The notes under the pieces: model-generated
Database searches by the model: none
What the model was told of the DNA's origin: nothing
Seen by the model: only the letters and a program-made list of their open reading frames with translations
Assembly (NCBI GenBank): GCA_003557065.1
Contig: PWPS01000001.1
Span: 1-45,284 of the forward strand
Direction: 5' to 3'
DNA length: 45,284 bases
DNA from: Candidatus Nealsoniibacteriota bacterium
GTDB taxonomy: Bacteria > Patescibacteriota > Minisyncoccia > Minisyncoccales > PWPS01
Shown here: positions 17,012 to 24,535 of the stretch, piece after piece
How positions within the stretch are numbered: position 1 is the first letter of the stretch
How the letters are laid out: each line of letters opens with the position of its first letter
Translations under genes and position numbers: made by a program

Positions 17012-17419
17012 ATGGAAAATCAGGAAGAAAAAAAAGAGTGGGAAAATCAAAAAATAGAGGAGAAAAGTAAAAAGGGCTGGCTTTCAAAAGAAGGAGAGCT
17101 TGTAGTAGACGTTTATCAAACCGAAGAGAATATCGTAATACAGACGGCAATAGCAGGAATTAAAAAGGATGACTTGGAAATAATAACTGAGAAAGATATG
17201 ATATCAATCAAGGGTGAAAGAGAAAGGAATGAAGAAGAGAAAATAGAAGAGTTTTTTATAGAAGAGTGTTTTTGGGGTCCTTTCTGTAGAGAAATAGTGC
17301 TCCCGGAAGAAACGGATCCTTCCAGAATAAAAGCAACCATGCATCAAGGTATTTTGACCATAAAAGTTCCTCGTATAGAAAGAGAAAAAAGAAGAGAGGT
17401 TGAACTTGAAGAGGAATGA
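17012..17419 (+). CDS. Hsp20 / alpha-crystallin small heat shock protein
   Basis: 135 aa ATP-independent holdase chaperone. Seen: a charged N-terminal arm (1-28), then an alpha-crystallin domain starting GELVVDVYQTEENIVIQTAIAG with KKDDLEIITEKDMISIKG, an IVLPEETDPSRIKATMHQGILTIKVP ending (Hsp20 signature), and a short Arg/Glu-rich tail with no clear I-x-I anchor. Odd: C86 and C92 in EECFWGPFC form a C-x5-C pair in the dimer loop, where the family usually has Ser or Gly. The stop overlaps the next start in ATGA, so the two genes are translationally coupled. Confidence 0.93.
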   Translation: MENQEEKKEWENQKIEEKSKKGWLSKEGELVVDVYQTEENIVIQTAIAGIKKDDLEIITEKDMISIKGERERNEEEKIEEFFIEECFWGPFCREIVLPEETDPSRIKATMHQGILTIKVPRIEREKRREVELEEE

Positions 17420-17949
17420 TTTATCTGCAACTGGCATTGATCTTAGCTTTCTCCTTACTTTTCTTTTTCTTTGCCATAGCTTACGCTCTAATAGGGCTAA
17501 AATCCTTTGTTACCGGGGCTCCCCCGGTTCCATCCCCCAAGAAAGAAATAAAAGCCGCCCTGCGGGCCGTGGGACTGGAAAAAGGTGATTCTTTTTACGA
17601 TCTCGGGTCGGGAACGGGAAGAGTTGTCTTACTTGCTGAAAAGCATGGTGCGAATTCTACGGGAGTTGAGTTCTCGCGCCTGGTGTCCTTTATATCAAAA
17701 ATAAACCTTGGGATAAGGAGATCGAAGTCAAAAATAATAAGGGCTGATTTTTTGAATATGGACTTGAGTGACGCGGATGTTGTCTATATTTACGGATCCA
17801 TCAGATTGATGGAAAGATTGGAAGAGAAGATCAAGAAAGAATCTTTACACTTAAAAGTGGTAAGTTATTGCTTCAGGTTTCCAAATTTAAAGCCGATAAA
17901 GAAAATAAAGACCCCTCTGAAAAAATCGGTTTTCGTTTACAAAATATAA
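17416..17949 (+). CDS. Membrane-anchored SAM-dependent methyltransferase
   Basis: 177 aa. Seen: an N-terminal membrane helix (about 3-28, very Phe/Leu-rich), then a class I Rossmann methyltransferase core with motif I FYDLGSGTGRVVLLAEKHG, the acidic post-I position STGVEFS, IIRADFLNMDLSDADVVYIYG (motifs II to IV) and a short C-terminus. The fold is reduced compared with full methyltransferases, resembling short methyltransferases common in CPR genomes. The substrate is unknown. It starts inside the hsp20 stop codon (ATGA). A weak GC-rich hairpin (CGGC-TATTC-GCCG) follows the stop and may end the operon. Confidence 0.78.
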   Translation: MIYLQLALILAFSLLFFFFAIAYALIGLKSFVTGAPPVPSPKKEIKAALRAVGLEKGDSFYDLGSGTGRVVLLAEKHGANSTGVEFSRLVSFISKINLGIRRSKSKIIRADFLNMDLSDADVVYIYGSIRLMERLEEKIKKESLHLKVVSYCFRFPNLKPIKKIKTPLKKSVFVYKI

Positions 17950-18005
17950 AAAATCGGCTATTCGCCGAATTTAAACTGAAACTCCTATTAAATATAGATT
18001 AATTG

Positions 18006-18089
18006 TGCCGAGGGTGGGACTCGAACCCACAAGCCTTTACGGGCAATAGGCCCTAAACCTACCGCGGTTGCCAATTTCGCCACCTCGGC
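18006..18089 (-). tRNA. tRNA-Leu(UAG)
   Basis: 84-nt class II tRNA. Acceptor GCCGAGG/CCTCGGC, anticodon loop TTTAGGG giving UAG, long variable arm (TGCCCGTAAAGGCT), T-arm GTGGG-TTCGAGT-CCCAC, discriminator A; CCA is not encoded (the next bases are CAA). Confidence 0.95.
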
Positions 18090-18121
18090 CTGCCAGTATT
18101 CTAATCTTCTCTTAAAATAAA

Positions 18122-18156
18122 ATCAACCCTTCCTTAAATATAAAGAAAGGGCTGAT
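18122..18156 (-). terminator. Terminator of the pilin-like gene at 18173
   Basis: A long imperfect hairpin: ATCAACCCT pairs with AGGGCTGAT (one G-T pair) and the stem extends through the inner T/A-rich arms. On the minus strand it is followed by T-rich sequence. Confidence 0.75.
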
Positions 18157-18172
18157 ATATCTTTTCCAGCTT

Positions 18173-18499
18173 CTATCCTATCACTAAATTGATAATTGCC
18201 GGAACGGCATAAGCGAAAACCGCTACGAGAACACCGGCGATTCCGAAAGTAATATACTTTTTACCTTTATCGACATTGTCGGGGTTTTGTCCTCCCATGA
18301 GGATCATTGCACCTCCGAGAGTAACAAGACCGACTACGATACCCATCATTAAGTAAAAGACAACCTGAGCAGCTCTGTTTACGGTGTTTATCATGCAAAC
18401 TATTGCCCATGCATCTCCATCCGCTGCTGTTACTGTAGTTCCAGCACCTCCTCCAACTCCTTCATATTCAAGCGCCCTTACAAGAGTACATCCTTCCAT
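18173..18499 (-). CDS. TrbC/VirB2-like pilin, copy 1 (open part downstream of an in-frame stop)
   Basis: 108 aa open frame; the true gene almost certainly starts at 18592 and is interrupted by TGA (see the pseudogene entry). Seen: two cysteines (EGCTLV and IVCMIN) that are also present in copy 2 and could form a disulfide, two membrane helices (about 46-70 and 84-106) separated by the loop GGQNPDNVDKGKKYITF. This two-helix hairpin with a short basic loop is the VirB2/TrbC pattern: a pilus or channel subunit of type IV secretion-like systems. It is closely similar to the gene at 18711 (shared VFAYAVPAI, NRAAQV/NRTAQV), so the two are tandem duplicates. A VirB4-like ATPase fragment at the right edge is a plausible partner. 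Confidence 0.72.
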   Translation of the reverse strand: MEGCTLVRALEYEGVGGGAGTTVTAADGDAWAIVCMINTVNRAAQVVFYLMMGIVVGLVTLGGAMILMGGQNPDNVDKGKKYITFGIAGVLVAVFAYAVPAIINLVIG

Positions 18500-18592
18500 T
18501 ACTTCTTGAGCTTCAACGTTGTTGGAAGGGAGAGTTACTCAGATACCTGCAAAAGCAACTACCAAAGCTAAAACAATAAGTACTTTTTTCAT
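18173..18592 (-). pseudogene. Full extent of TrbC/VirB2-like copy 1, with in-frame TGA in the signal peptide
   Basis: Reading from the ATG at 18592 gives MKKVLIVLALVVAFAGI, stop, VTLPSNNVEAQEVMEGC: a complete signal peptide in the same frame as the body, broken only by TGA at 18541-18539 (codon 18). The promoter and 5' leader match those of the intact copy 2. A single G-to-T change from GGA (Gly) would explain it. It may be a true pseudogene, a sequence error, or a read-through case. Confidence 0.7.
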
Positions 18593-18606
18593 TTTTCTGT
18601 TTTAGA

Positions 18607-18621
18607 TTTCATCGACCTTTT
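18607..18621 (-). repeat. Conserved 5' leader element, copy 1
   Basis: The 15-mer AAAAGGTCGATGAAA (minus strand) lies 14 nt before the ATG of copy 1. The identical 15-mer occurs at 19156-19170 upstream of copy 2. Both sit just after a similar promoter, at the beginning of the transcript. Confidence 0.75.
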
Positions 18622-18631
18622 CTTGCTTTTT

Positions 18632-18659
18632 ATTCTAGCACTTTTTTTTATTCAGTAAA
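18632..18659 (-). promoter_or_regulatory. Promoter of TrbC/VirB2-like copy 1
   Basis: Minus strand: -35 TTTACT (18659-18654), 16-bp spacer, extended -10 TGCTAGAAT (-10 hexamer 18637-18632). Same spacing and same TAGAAT hexamer as the promoter of copy 2. Confidence 0.6.
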
Positions 18660-18662
18660 ACC

Positions 18663-18689
18663 AAATCCCTCCCGATAAAGGAGGGATTT
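18663..18689 (-). terminator. Terminator of TrbC/VirB2-like copy 2
   Basis: A perfect 10-bp stem (AAATCCCTCC with GGAGGGATTT) around a 7-nt loop, directly downstream of the copy 2 stop. It isolates copy 2 from the promoter of copy 1. Confidence 0.85.
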
Positions 18690-18710
18690 ATGGCTTTATC
18701 TTTAAGAGGT

Positions 18711-19139
18711 CTATCTCAAAACAAGATTCAGAATGGCCGGAACGGCATAAGCGAAAACCGCTACGAGAACACCAAAAACCGCGAAAGTGATATATTTTTT
18801 ACCTTTTTCTACACTTTCAGGATTTCCTCCACTACCAAGAATCAAGAAACCACCGAAAATCACTAGCGCCACTACGATACCCATCATAATGGTAAAAAGA
18901 ACTTGCGCAGTTCTGTTTATGGTATTTATCATGCACATAACCGCCCACTCTTCTCCTTCGTGGTCCGCACCGGTTCCTTCCGCACCTACGGTATCGTTTT
19001 CACCCGCAGTAATATTTCCGTAGTCAAGTGCTCTAAGCATTCTGCATTGTTGAATAGGAGAATCTTGAGCTCCTACATAAGCAGATGCACCAAGCGTGAA
19101 TGCAATCACCAGCGATAAAGCTAATAATGCTTTTTTCAT
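18711..19139 (-). CDS. TrbC/VirB2-like pilin, copy 2
   Basis: 142 aa, intact. Seen: a cleavable signal peptide MKKALLALSLVIAFTLGASAYVGAQ, an extracellular acidic segment (NDTVGAEGTGADHEGEEW), two cysteines flanking it (QQCRML and VMCMIN), and two membrane helices (about 77-102 and 118-140) joined by the loop SGGNPESVEKGKKYITF. This is the VirB2/TrbC arrangement, a subunit of a conjugation-like pilus or of a CPR-specific secretion apparatus. It has its own promoter and terminator, so it is a monocistronic, probably highly expressed unit. VirB2 sequences diverge strongly, so the family call rests on topology. Confidence 0.8.
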   Translation of the reverse strand: MKKALLALSLVIAFTLGASAYVGAQDSPIQQCRMLRALDYGNITAGENDTVGAEGTGADHEGEEWAVMCMINTINRTAQVLFTIMMGIVVALVIFGGFLILGSGGNPESVEKGKKYITFAVFGVLVAVFAYAVPAILNLVLR

Positions 19140-19155
19140 TTTTTCATTTTTTAAG

Positions 19156-19170
19156 TTTCATCGACCTTTT
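19156..19170 (-). repeat. Conserved 5' leader element, copy 2
   Basis: The same 15-mer AAAAGGTCGATGAAA as at 18607-18621, 16 nt before the ATG of copy 2. AAAGGT may act as a ribosome-binding site or the element may bind a regulator. Confidence 0.75.
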
Positions 19171-19187
19171 TTATTACACCTTGGTTA

Positions 19188-19215
19188 ATTCTATCACCTT
19201 TCAAAAAAGCTGCAA
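19188..19215 (-). promoter_or_regulatory. Promoter of TrbC/VirB2-like copy 2
   Basis: Minus strand: -35 TTGCAG (19215-19210), 16-bp spacer, extended -10 TGATAGAAT (-10 hexamer 19193-19188). Confidence 0.6.
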
Positions 19216-19216
19216 C

Positions 19217-19555
19217 TTAACTAAGTACAAATTGAACTACCGCTAAAACCGCATAAGCAAAAAGGGCAATCATAATCCCCACAACTGTCCAGGTTATTAT
19301 GTTTTTTCCTTTTTTAACATTATCAGGATTAATTCCCCCGAACATATAAAAAGCTCCCCCCAAGACAATCATAAATGTAACCAAAGCCAACCCCACCTGA
19401 ATTAAAAAGCGTGTCAAAGCAGCTAAAAGCTCTGGAATGGTATCGTATTGCAAGGGGTTTTCCAAAGGAATATAATCCCCGTTACCGTTAGCCAAAACCA
19501 AAACAGGAATCAGAAGAAATAGTAGCGCCAGTAGTATTTTAGTTTTTTTCGGCAT
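19217..19555 (-). CDS. TrbC/VirB2-like pilin, divergent copy 3
   Basis: 112 aa. Seen: a signal peptide or first helix MPKKTKILLALLFLLIPVLVLA, a short extracellular stretch, then two helices (about 45-70 and 87-110) with loop GGINPDNVKKGKNIITW. The NPDNVxKGK loop is shared with copies 1 and 2, but the two cysteines are absent and the overall sequence is more distant. It starts 3 nt after the methyltransferase stop, so it belongs to the upstream gyrA transcript rather than to the separately promoted copies 1 and 2. It might have a different place in the apparatus. Confidence 0.78.
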   Translation of the reverse strand: MPKKTKILLALLFLLIPVLVLANGNGDYIPLENPLQYDTIPELLAALTRFLIQVGLALVTFMIVLGGAFYMFGGINPDNVKKGKNIITWTVVGIMIALFAYAVLAVVQFVLS

Positions 19556-19558
19556 ATT

Positions 19559-20071
19559 TTATTTCTGATAAATAAAACCGTAATGATGCATTCCGGCTTG
19601 AAATTCATCTTTTAAGATAAAGTCTTTTTCCTCTATTATTCGCTTTAGTTCCTCCGGATCGATTTTTTCGGTTCTGGGACCTATGGGTGATTGGGGTAAC
19701 CATTCCACAACCAACAAGAACCCATCCTTTTTTAATATTCGTTTCGCTTCGTCCATTATTTTTTCTTTGTCCGATACTTGAAAAAGAAAATTTGTCATTA
19801 AAACCAAATCAACTCTATCATCTCTTATACTTAGACTTTTTTCAATATCTTCATTAAGAACTTTCACATTGGCAATCCCTCCTCTATTCAAACGACCCCT
19901 TAAGACAGAGGTCGGTTCTTCCAGAATATCAATTGCATAGACGACACCTTCTTCCAGTTTTTCCGCCAAAGGGATAACCCATCCCCCCGAACCGCAACCA
20001 AAGTCGGCAGCCACCATCCCTTTCGTAAGGGGTAAATCGTCTATTATTTCTTCCGGATTAATAAATTCCAT
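19559..20071 (-). CDS. Class I SAM-dependent methyltransferase
   Basis: 170 aa soluble methyltransferase of the ubiE/Methyltransf_11-31 type. Seen: motif I AADFGCGSGGWVIPLAEKL, the acidic residue in YAIDILEE, motif IV DLVLMTNFLFQV, and the post-motif region EAKRILKKDGFLLVVEWLP. The C-terminal part PIGPRTEKIDPEELKRII is the typical substrate-region linker. Substrate unknown. The start abuts the gyrA stop and the end abuts copy 3 of the pilin-like genes, so it is part of the gyrA operon. Confidence 0.85.
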   Translation of the reverse strand: MEFINPEEIIDDLPLTKGMVAADFGCGSGGWVIPLAEKLEEGVVYAIDILEEPTSVLRGRLNRGGIANVKVLNEDIEKSLSIRDDRVDLVLMTNFLFQVSDKEKIMDEAKRILKKDGFLLVVEWLPQSPIGPRTEKIDPEELKRIIEEKDFILKDEFQAGMHHYGFIYQK

Positions 20072-22534
20072 TTAAAAGCAAGTTATTGAAGCTATTTCAT
20101 CATCCTTGCTAAGCTTCATTACTTTAACTCCCTGAGTAACTCTGGAAAGCTTTGATATCTTATCAATGCTGGTTCTTATAACTTTACCTCTTTTAGAAAT
20201 GGAAACCAAGTCTTGATCGGGAGTAACGATTCTGGCAGATATTATTTCACCCACCTTTTTGGGGTTGCTAAGAGTTTTGAGCCCGATCCCTCCTCTTTTC
20301 TGTGGCTTATAACTTCCAATCGGAGTTCTTTTTCCATAACCTTTATTGGTCATTATCAAGACATACTTTTCTTTTTCATCTTTTCTAAAAATACCGACAT
20401 CGGCAACCTTGTCTTTATTTTTCAAATCTATACCCTTGATTCCCATTGCTTGCCTTCCCATCGGTCTCACTTCTTCTTCATCGAATCTTATGGATTTTCC
20501 CTTCCTGGTAACGATTAGGATATCATCATTTCCGGTCGTCTTTCTAACTCTTTTCAGTTGATCGTCATCCTTCAAGCTAAGGGCGATCAATCCCGACCTC
20601 CTGATGTTTTTAAATTCTTCCAAAGGGGTTTTCTTTATCTTTCCGTTTTCGGTAATCATTACCAAATTCTTGATCTCCCCGTCCTTTCCATCCTTATCCA
20701 GAGGGATAACAGCTAAAACGGACTCTTCCGAAGAGAGTTCCAAGAAATTCAAAATTCCTCTTCCTCTGGCCGCTCTGGATCCTTCCGGAACTTTATACAC
20801 CGGAACTCTAAAAACTTTACCCGTGTCGGTAAAAAATAAAAGATCGTCATGAGTATTCGCTTCTATAAAGTGATCTATCACATCGTCTTGAGTTGTTTTC
20901 ATTCCAAGAATTCCCTTTCCTCCCCTCCTCTGTTTTTTGTAGATCGAAGGATTAATTCTTTTTATGTATCCCCCACTGGTAATAGTAACTATGGCTCTTT
21001 CTTGAGGGATTAAATCTTTTTCATTGATATTCTCCAGAGCCATATCGGTTACTTTGGTCCTTCTTTTATCACCGAATTTCTCCTTCATCTCCAATAATTC
21101 TTTCTTGACTTCTTCTTTGATTCTACTCTCACTTTCTAAAATTTCCGTCAACTCTTTTATTATCTTTCTTTTTTCCTCCAATTCATTCTCAACCTCAACC
21201 CTTTCCAACTTGGCCAGCCTTTGAAGTCTCATCATCAAGATCGCGGTAGCTTGGATATCGGTCAATCCATATTCTTTCATTAAGTTATCCTTGGCCTCTT
21301 CTTTATTTTCCGAAGCTTTAATCGTTTCAATTATCTTGTCTATATCAACCAAAGCCTTAAAAAGACCTTCCAGAATATGCGCTCTATCTTTCGCCCTTTT
21401 TAAATCATATTTAATCCTGCGAGTAACGACCTCTATTCGATGATCGACATAATACTCCAATATCTCAACCAGATTAAGAACTCTTGGCTGTATTCCGTCC
21501 ACAAGCGCTATCATATTCAAGTGAAACTTTGTTTGCAACGAACTGTAGTTGTAGAGTCTGTTCAATATTTTTTCCGGATAAGCATTTCTTTTCAAGTCAA
21601 CTGCAACTCTCAATCCATCTCTGTCCGATTCGTCTCTTATATCTTTTACCCCTTCAAGCTTTCCATCTTTAACCAACTTGGCAAATTCTTCAACCATTTT
21701 CGACTTCCTTACCCCGTAAGGTATTTCGGTGATAATAATTTGAGCAAATCCTGATTTTTCATCTTCTATTATTTCAGCCCTACCCCTGACTTTAATACTT
21801 CCCTTTCCTTGTGAGTAAGCCGTTATTATTTGCTCTTTATTAAATATTTCCCCACCCGTAGGAAAATCCGGACCTTGGACAAACTGAAAGAGATCTTCCG
21901 TATCCGCTTCCGGGTTTTCAAGTAGATGAATAGTCGCGTCTATGGTCTCGCCTAAATTATGCGGGGGAATATTGGTCGCCATTCCTACAGCAATACCCAA
22001 TGTTCCATTTAAAAGAAGCTGAGGAACGGGGGAGGGTAATACCGTAGGCTCCCTATTGGTTCCGTCATAGTTGTCGATAAACTCAACCGTATCCTTTTCT
22101 ATATCCTTCAACATAACCTCTCCTATATCAGAAAGTTTCGCTTCCGTGTATCTTTGAGCTCCGGGAGGATCGTCATCTATGGATCCGAAGTTACCTTGAC
22201 CTTTGACCAATGGATATCTCAACGAGAAATCTTGAGCCATCCTAACCATGGAATTATAAACCGCGGAATCTCCGTGAGGATGGTATCTGGCAAGTGTCAT
22301 TCCAACCACACTGGCAGATTTTTTAAATCTTCCACCGGGAGAAAGACCATCTTCTTTCATCGTATAGAGAATTCTTCTATGAACCGGCTTTAAACCGTCA
22401 CGAACATCGGGAAGAGCTCTTCCGACAATAACCGACATCGCATAGTCGATATAAGACTTTTTCATCTCCTCCTCAATATTTCTCGGCTTAACGTAGCCTA
22501 TGTCGTTTTCTTCTTCAAATTCTTTTTCTTCCAT
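20072..22534 (-). CDS. gyrA: DNA gyrase subunit A
   Basis: Type IIA topoisomerase subunit that cuts and rejoins DNA to introduce negative supercoils. 820 aa. Seen: the start of the breakage-reunion domain ([27 protein letters not shown]), the active-site tyrosine Y129 in [10 protein letters not shown], the drug-region motif [19 protein letters not shown], a coiled-coil tower region, and C-terminal beta-pinwheel blades with the GyrA-box-like [10 protein letters not shown] (GyrA rather than ParC). The residue at E. coli position 87 is Asn (N94). gyrB is not in the window. It follows an MBL-fold gene and precedes a methyltransferase. Confidence 0.97.
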   Translation of the reverse strand: MEEKEFEEENDIGYVKPRNIEEEMKKSYIDYAMSVIVGRALPDVRDGLKPVHRRILYTMKEDGLSPGGRFKKSASVVGMTLARYHPHGDSAVYNSMVRMAQDFSLRYPLVKGQGNFGSIDDDPPGAQRYTEAKLSDIGEVMLKDIEKDTVEFIDNYDGTNREPTVLPSPVPQLLLNGTLGIAVGMATNIPPHNLGETIDATIHLLENPEADTEDLFQFVQGPDFPTGGEIFNKEQIITAYSQGKGSIKVRGRAEIIEDEKSGFAQIIITEIPYGVRKSKMVEEFAKLVKDGKLEGVKDIRDESDRDGLRVAVDLKRNAYPEKILNRLYNYSSLQTKFHLNMIALVDGIQPRVLNLVEILEYYVDHRIEVVTRRIKYDLKRAKDRAHILEGLFKALVDIDKIIETIKASENKEEAKDNLMKEYGLTDIQATAILMMRLQRLAKLERVEVENELEEKRKIIKELTEILESESRIKEEVKKELLEMKEKFGDKRRTKVTDMALENINEKDLIPQERAIVTITSGGYIKRINPSIYKKQRRGGKGILGMKTTQDDVIDHFIEANTHDDLLFFTDTGKVFRVPVYKVPEGSRAARGRGILNFLELSSEESVLAVIPLDKDGKDGEIKNLVMITENGKIKKTPLEEFKNIRRSGLIALSLKDDDQLKRVRKTTGNDDILIVTRKGKSIRFDEEEVRPMGRQAMGIKGIDLKNKDKVADVGIFRKDEKEKYVLIMTNKGYGKRTPIGSYKPQKRGGIGLKTLSNPKKVGEIISARIVTPDQDLVSISKRGKVIRTSIDKISKLSRVTQGVKVMKLSKDDEIASITCF

Positions 22535-22544
22535 ACTTTTTTAA

Positions 22545-23216
22545 TTAGTTACTTTGCGGATTAAGTCTGTATACTTGAATTTCTCCTTCCGATAAACTGT
22601 TTTTTGAAATGGAAACTTTGTCTTTCGCTTCTTTGTCTTTCGCCCCCATAGCTTTAAGGAACGGCTCTACCTCATCCAATTCAATTTTTAATCCCGGAAT
22701 CTTATAATGCATCGGGATAACCGCTTTCGGTTCCAGTTGAGATATTATTTTCCCGGCCTTTTTTGCATTTATCGTATAATTTCCTCCAACCGGAATAAGT
22801 AAAACATCAACTTCTCCGATCTCTTTAATTTGTCTGTCACTCAATTCACTTTGACCGAAATCACCCAAGTGACAAACATTCATTCCCTCCGACTCTATTA
22901 TATATATCGTATTCGCTCCTCTTTCTGCTCCTTTCTCTTCATCGTGATAAGAAAAAACACCCTTTATAAAGGTATTTTTAGTTTCATACTCACCCGGACT
23001 ATCTATAACGAAGGCGTCATCGTTGACAGCATCAAGATTGTTATGATCAGCATGTTGGTGAGATACGAGCACAACATCAACATTTTTCTTATAGAGCTTC
23101 AATCCGGTTGAATCCTCATCGTAAGGGTCGATTAAAACAGTGACCCTTTTTCGTGATTTCATTTTCTTTTTCACCGAAATATAAAAACAAGACTGTCCGT
23201 ACCATTTAAAATCCAT
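22545..23216 (-). CDS. MBL-fold metal-dependent hydrolase (UlaG-like)
   Basis: 223 aa. Seen: an N-terminal beta stretch MDFKWYGQSCFYISV, the metal site SHQHADH (H53, H55, D57, H58), a later HLGDFG (His and bridging Asp position), and PMHYK for the last histidine. The order matches the beta-lactamase-fold hydrolases of the UlaG/L-ascorbate-lactonase-like group, widespread with unknown substrate. All metal ligands appear present, so it is probably active. It is the first gene of the apparent operon with gyrA. No substrate can be inferred. Confidence 0.87.
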   Translation of the reverse strand: MDFKWYGQSCFYISVKKKMKSRKRVTVLIDPYDEDSTGLKLYKKNVDVVLVSHQHADHNNLDAVNDDAFVIDSPGEYETKNTFIKGVFSYHDEEKGAERGANTIYIIESEGMNVCHLGDFGQSELSDRQIKEIGEVDVLLIPVGGNYTINAKKAGKIISQLEPKAVIPMHYKIPGLKIELDEVEPFLKAMGAKDKEAKDKVSISKNSLSEGEIQVYRLNPQSN

Positions 23217-23264
23217 GTGCGTATAAAAATTAATTTGTATCCTGGTTCATTTTAACAGTGATAC

Positions 23265-23292
23265 TTGAAAAAATCAAGATATTATGTAAAAT
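23265..23292 (+). promoter_or_regulatory. Promoter of rpsA
   Basis: -35 TTGAAA (23265-23270), 16-bp spacer, -10 TAAAAT (23287-23292), in the gap between the divergent MBL gene and rpsA. It predicts an unusually long leader of about 125 nt. Confidence 0.6.
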
Positions 23293-23299
23293 GATTTAT

Positions 23300-23423
23300 C
23301 AGTACTGGGAACTCTTAAAAGTTTTGATCCGAAGACCGAGATGCCCGTGCATAATTTATTAATCAAAAAATGAGGAAATTTAAGCTTGTATTCGGATCTG
23401 CCAATTTCCGCAAGTAAAGAACT
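23300..23423 (+). promoter_or_regulatory. rpsA leader with two interleaved inverted repeats
   Basis: GATCCGAA (23326-23333) can pair with TTCGGATC (23391-23398), and GGAAATT (23374-23380) with AATTTCC (23403-23409). The arms interleave, so both helices together would form a pseudoknot ending 14 nt before the ATG. No strong Shine-Dalgarno is seen. S1 is autoregulated through a structured leader in E. coli; a similar role here is inference. Confidence 0.4.
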
Positions 23424-23732
23424 ATGAAAGAAAAATTAAAAGAAGAAAATTTATTGGACATCCCCAAAGAAGGAGCTACTGTCGAAGGAGAAATTGTCGG
23501 TCAAGGGAGAGCTGCCGCTTATGTCGATTTGGGAATTTTCGGAACCGGAATCATTTTCGGAAGAGAATTTTATGCAGCTAAAGACGAACTCAAAGATCTT
23601 GAAAATGGTGAAATCGTTTCTGTAAAAGTAATCAAAATAGATGGTGAGGAAGGCTATGTTGAACTTTCCAGACACCAAGCAAGAAAAGATAAGGCCTGGG
23701 ATGTGTTGGAAAAAAAGAAAGAGGAAAGTTAA
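23424..23732 (+). CDS. rpsA: 30S ribosomal protein S1, N-terminal part
   Basis: 102 aa containing one S1/OB domain: GATVEGEIVGQGRAAAYVDL, then IFGREFYAAKDEL, GEIVSVKVIKIDGEEGYVELSRHQA. In bacterial S1 the first domain docks on protein S2 and the ribosome, while later ones hold mRNA. The frame ends at TAA in the linker to domain 2. No new ribosome-binding site or stem is visible at the break. Confidence 0.75.
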   Translation: MKEKLKEENLLDIPKEGATVEGEIVGQGRAAAYVDLGIFGTGIIFGREFYAAKDELKDLENGEIVSVKVIKIDGEEGYVELSRHQARKDKAWDVLEKKKEES

Positions 23733-23891
23733 ACGATAGCGGTAAAGATAGAAGGAGCCAATAAGGGAGGTCTTCTGACCAAACTTTACGGGATACCTGC
23801 ATTCTTACCCTCTTCCCAACTTTCATCCGAAAACTACCCCCATGTAGAAGGAGGAGATCGCGATCAAATACTTAAAGAACTTCAATCTCTT

Positions 23892-24473
23892 GTGGGAGAA
23901 AAGTTGGATGTAAGAATCTTGGATCTTTCAAAAGAAGAAGAGAAAATAATACTTTCGGAAAAAATAAGGGAGATTGAAAAGAAAGAAGAAGCTCTTGAAG
24001 AATATAAAGAAGGAGATGTGGTAAAGGGAAAAGTTACCGGAATAGTTGATTTCGGAGCATTTATAAAATTCGGACAGGGAATTGAAGGATTAATTCATAT
24101 TTCCGAACTGGATTGGAGCTTGGTATCCGATCCGTCGGATATTCTTGAGGAAGGAGAGGAAATAGATGCCAAGATAATCAAAATAGCGGATGGTAAAGTT
24201 TTTCTTTCTCTCAAGGCTTTAAAAGAAGATCCTTGGAAAAAAATTGAAGAAAAACATTCAAAAGGAGATATAATAAAGGGAAAAGTTACCAAATTTGTCT
24301 CTTTCGGATCCTTCGTTGAGCTCGAATCGGGAATTCAAGGACTGTGTCACATTTCCGAATTCGGAACAAAAGAAAAAATGGAAAAAGAATTGGAAGTCGG
24401 AAAAAAATACGAGTTTGAAATACTGTCCATGGATGCAGATGACCATAGATTAAGTTTGAGACTGAGAAAATAA
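23892..24473 (+). CDS. rpsA: 30S ribosomal protein S1, C-terminal part
   Basis: 193 aa if started at the first in-frame GTG (23892) after the stop; domain 2 is then cut in half, which argues against a genuine separate gene. It carries S1 domain 3 (EGDVVKGKVTGIVDFGAFIKF, then GLIHISELDW) and domain 4 (KGDIIKGKVTKFVSFGSFVEL, then GLCHISEFG), the RNA-binding domains. It is followed by a strong terminator shared with the whole rpsA unit. Confidence 0.7.
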   Translation: MGEKLDVRILDLSKEEEKIILSEKIREIEKKEEALEEYKEGDVVKGKVTGIVDFGAFIKFGQGIEGLIHISELDWSLVSDPSDILEEGEEIDAKIIKIADGKVFLSLKALKEDPWKKIEEKHSKGDIIKGKVTKFVSFGSFVELESGIQGLCHISEFGTKEKMEKELEVGKKYEFEILSMDADDHRLSLRLRK

Positions 24474-24490
24474 GACAAAATGGAGATAGA

Positions 24491-24520
24491 AAAAGCCGCC
24501 TTTTCACGGGCGGTTTTTTA
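24491..24520 (+). terminator. Terminator of rpsA
   Basis: AAAAGCCGCC, loop TTTTCAC, GGGCGGTTTTTT: a GC-rich stem extended by A-T pairs and followed by a T-run. Classical intrinsic terminator. Confidence 0.92.
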
Positions 24521-24535
24521 ATTTTTTCTTGATTG

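Larger units (their letters stand above)
23424..24473 (+). pseudogene. rpsA: Full extent of rpsA, interrupted by an in-frame TAA
   Basis: Reading through TAA at 23730-23732 keeps one frame over about 350 codons and restores a complete four-S1-domain protein: domain 1 (about 17-90), degenerate domain 2 spanning the stop region (KIEGANKGGLLTKLYGIPAFLP), domain 3 (about 195-270) and domain 4 (about 278-349). Upstream of the stop the text is KKKEES and downstream TIAVKIEGANKGG, which together read as a normal S1 linker. One G-to-T change from GAA (Glu) is enough to create TAA. S1 is normally essential, so either the base is a consensus error, or the stop is suppressed, or the two parts work separately. 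Confidence 0.8.

Noticed and set aside
18539..18541. UGA recoded as glycine (as in Absconditabacteria/Gracilibacteria)
   Set aside because: TGA is used as the normal stop at the end of pilB, hsp20, the second PilB-type ATPase and yebC, each at a conserved C-terminus and overlapping the next start; rpsA is interrupted by TAA, which recoding of UGA would not explain.
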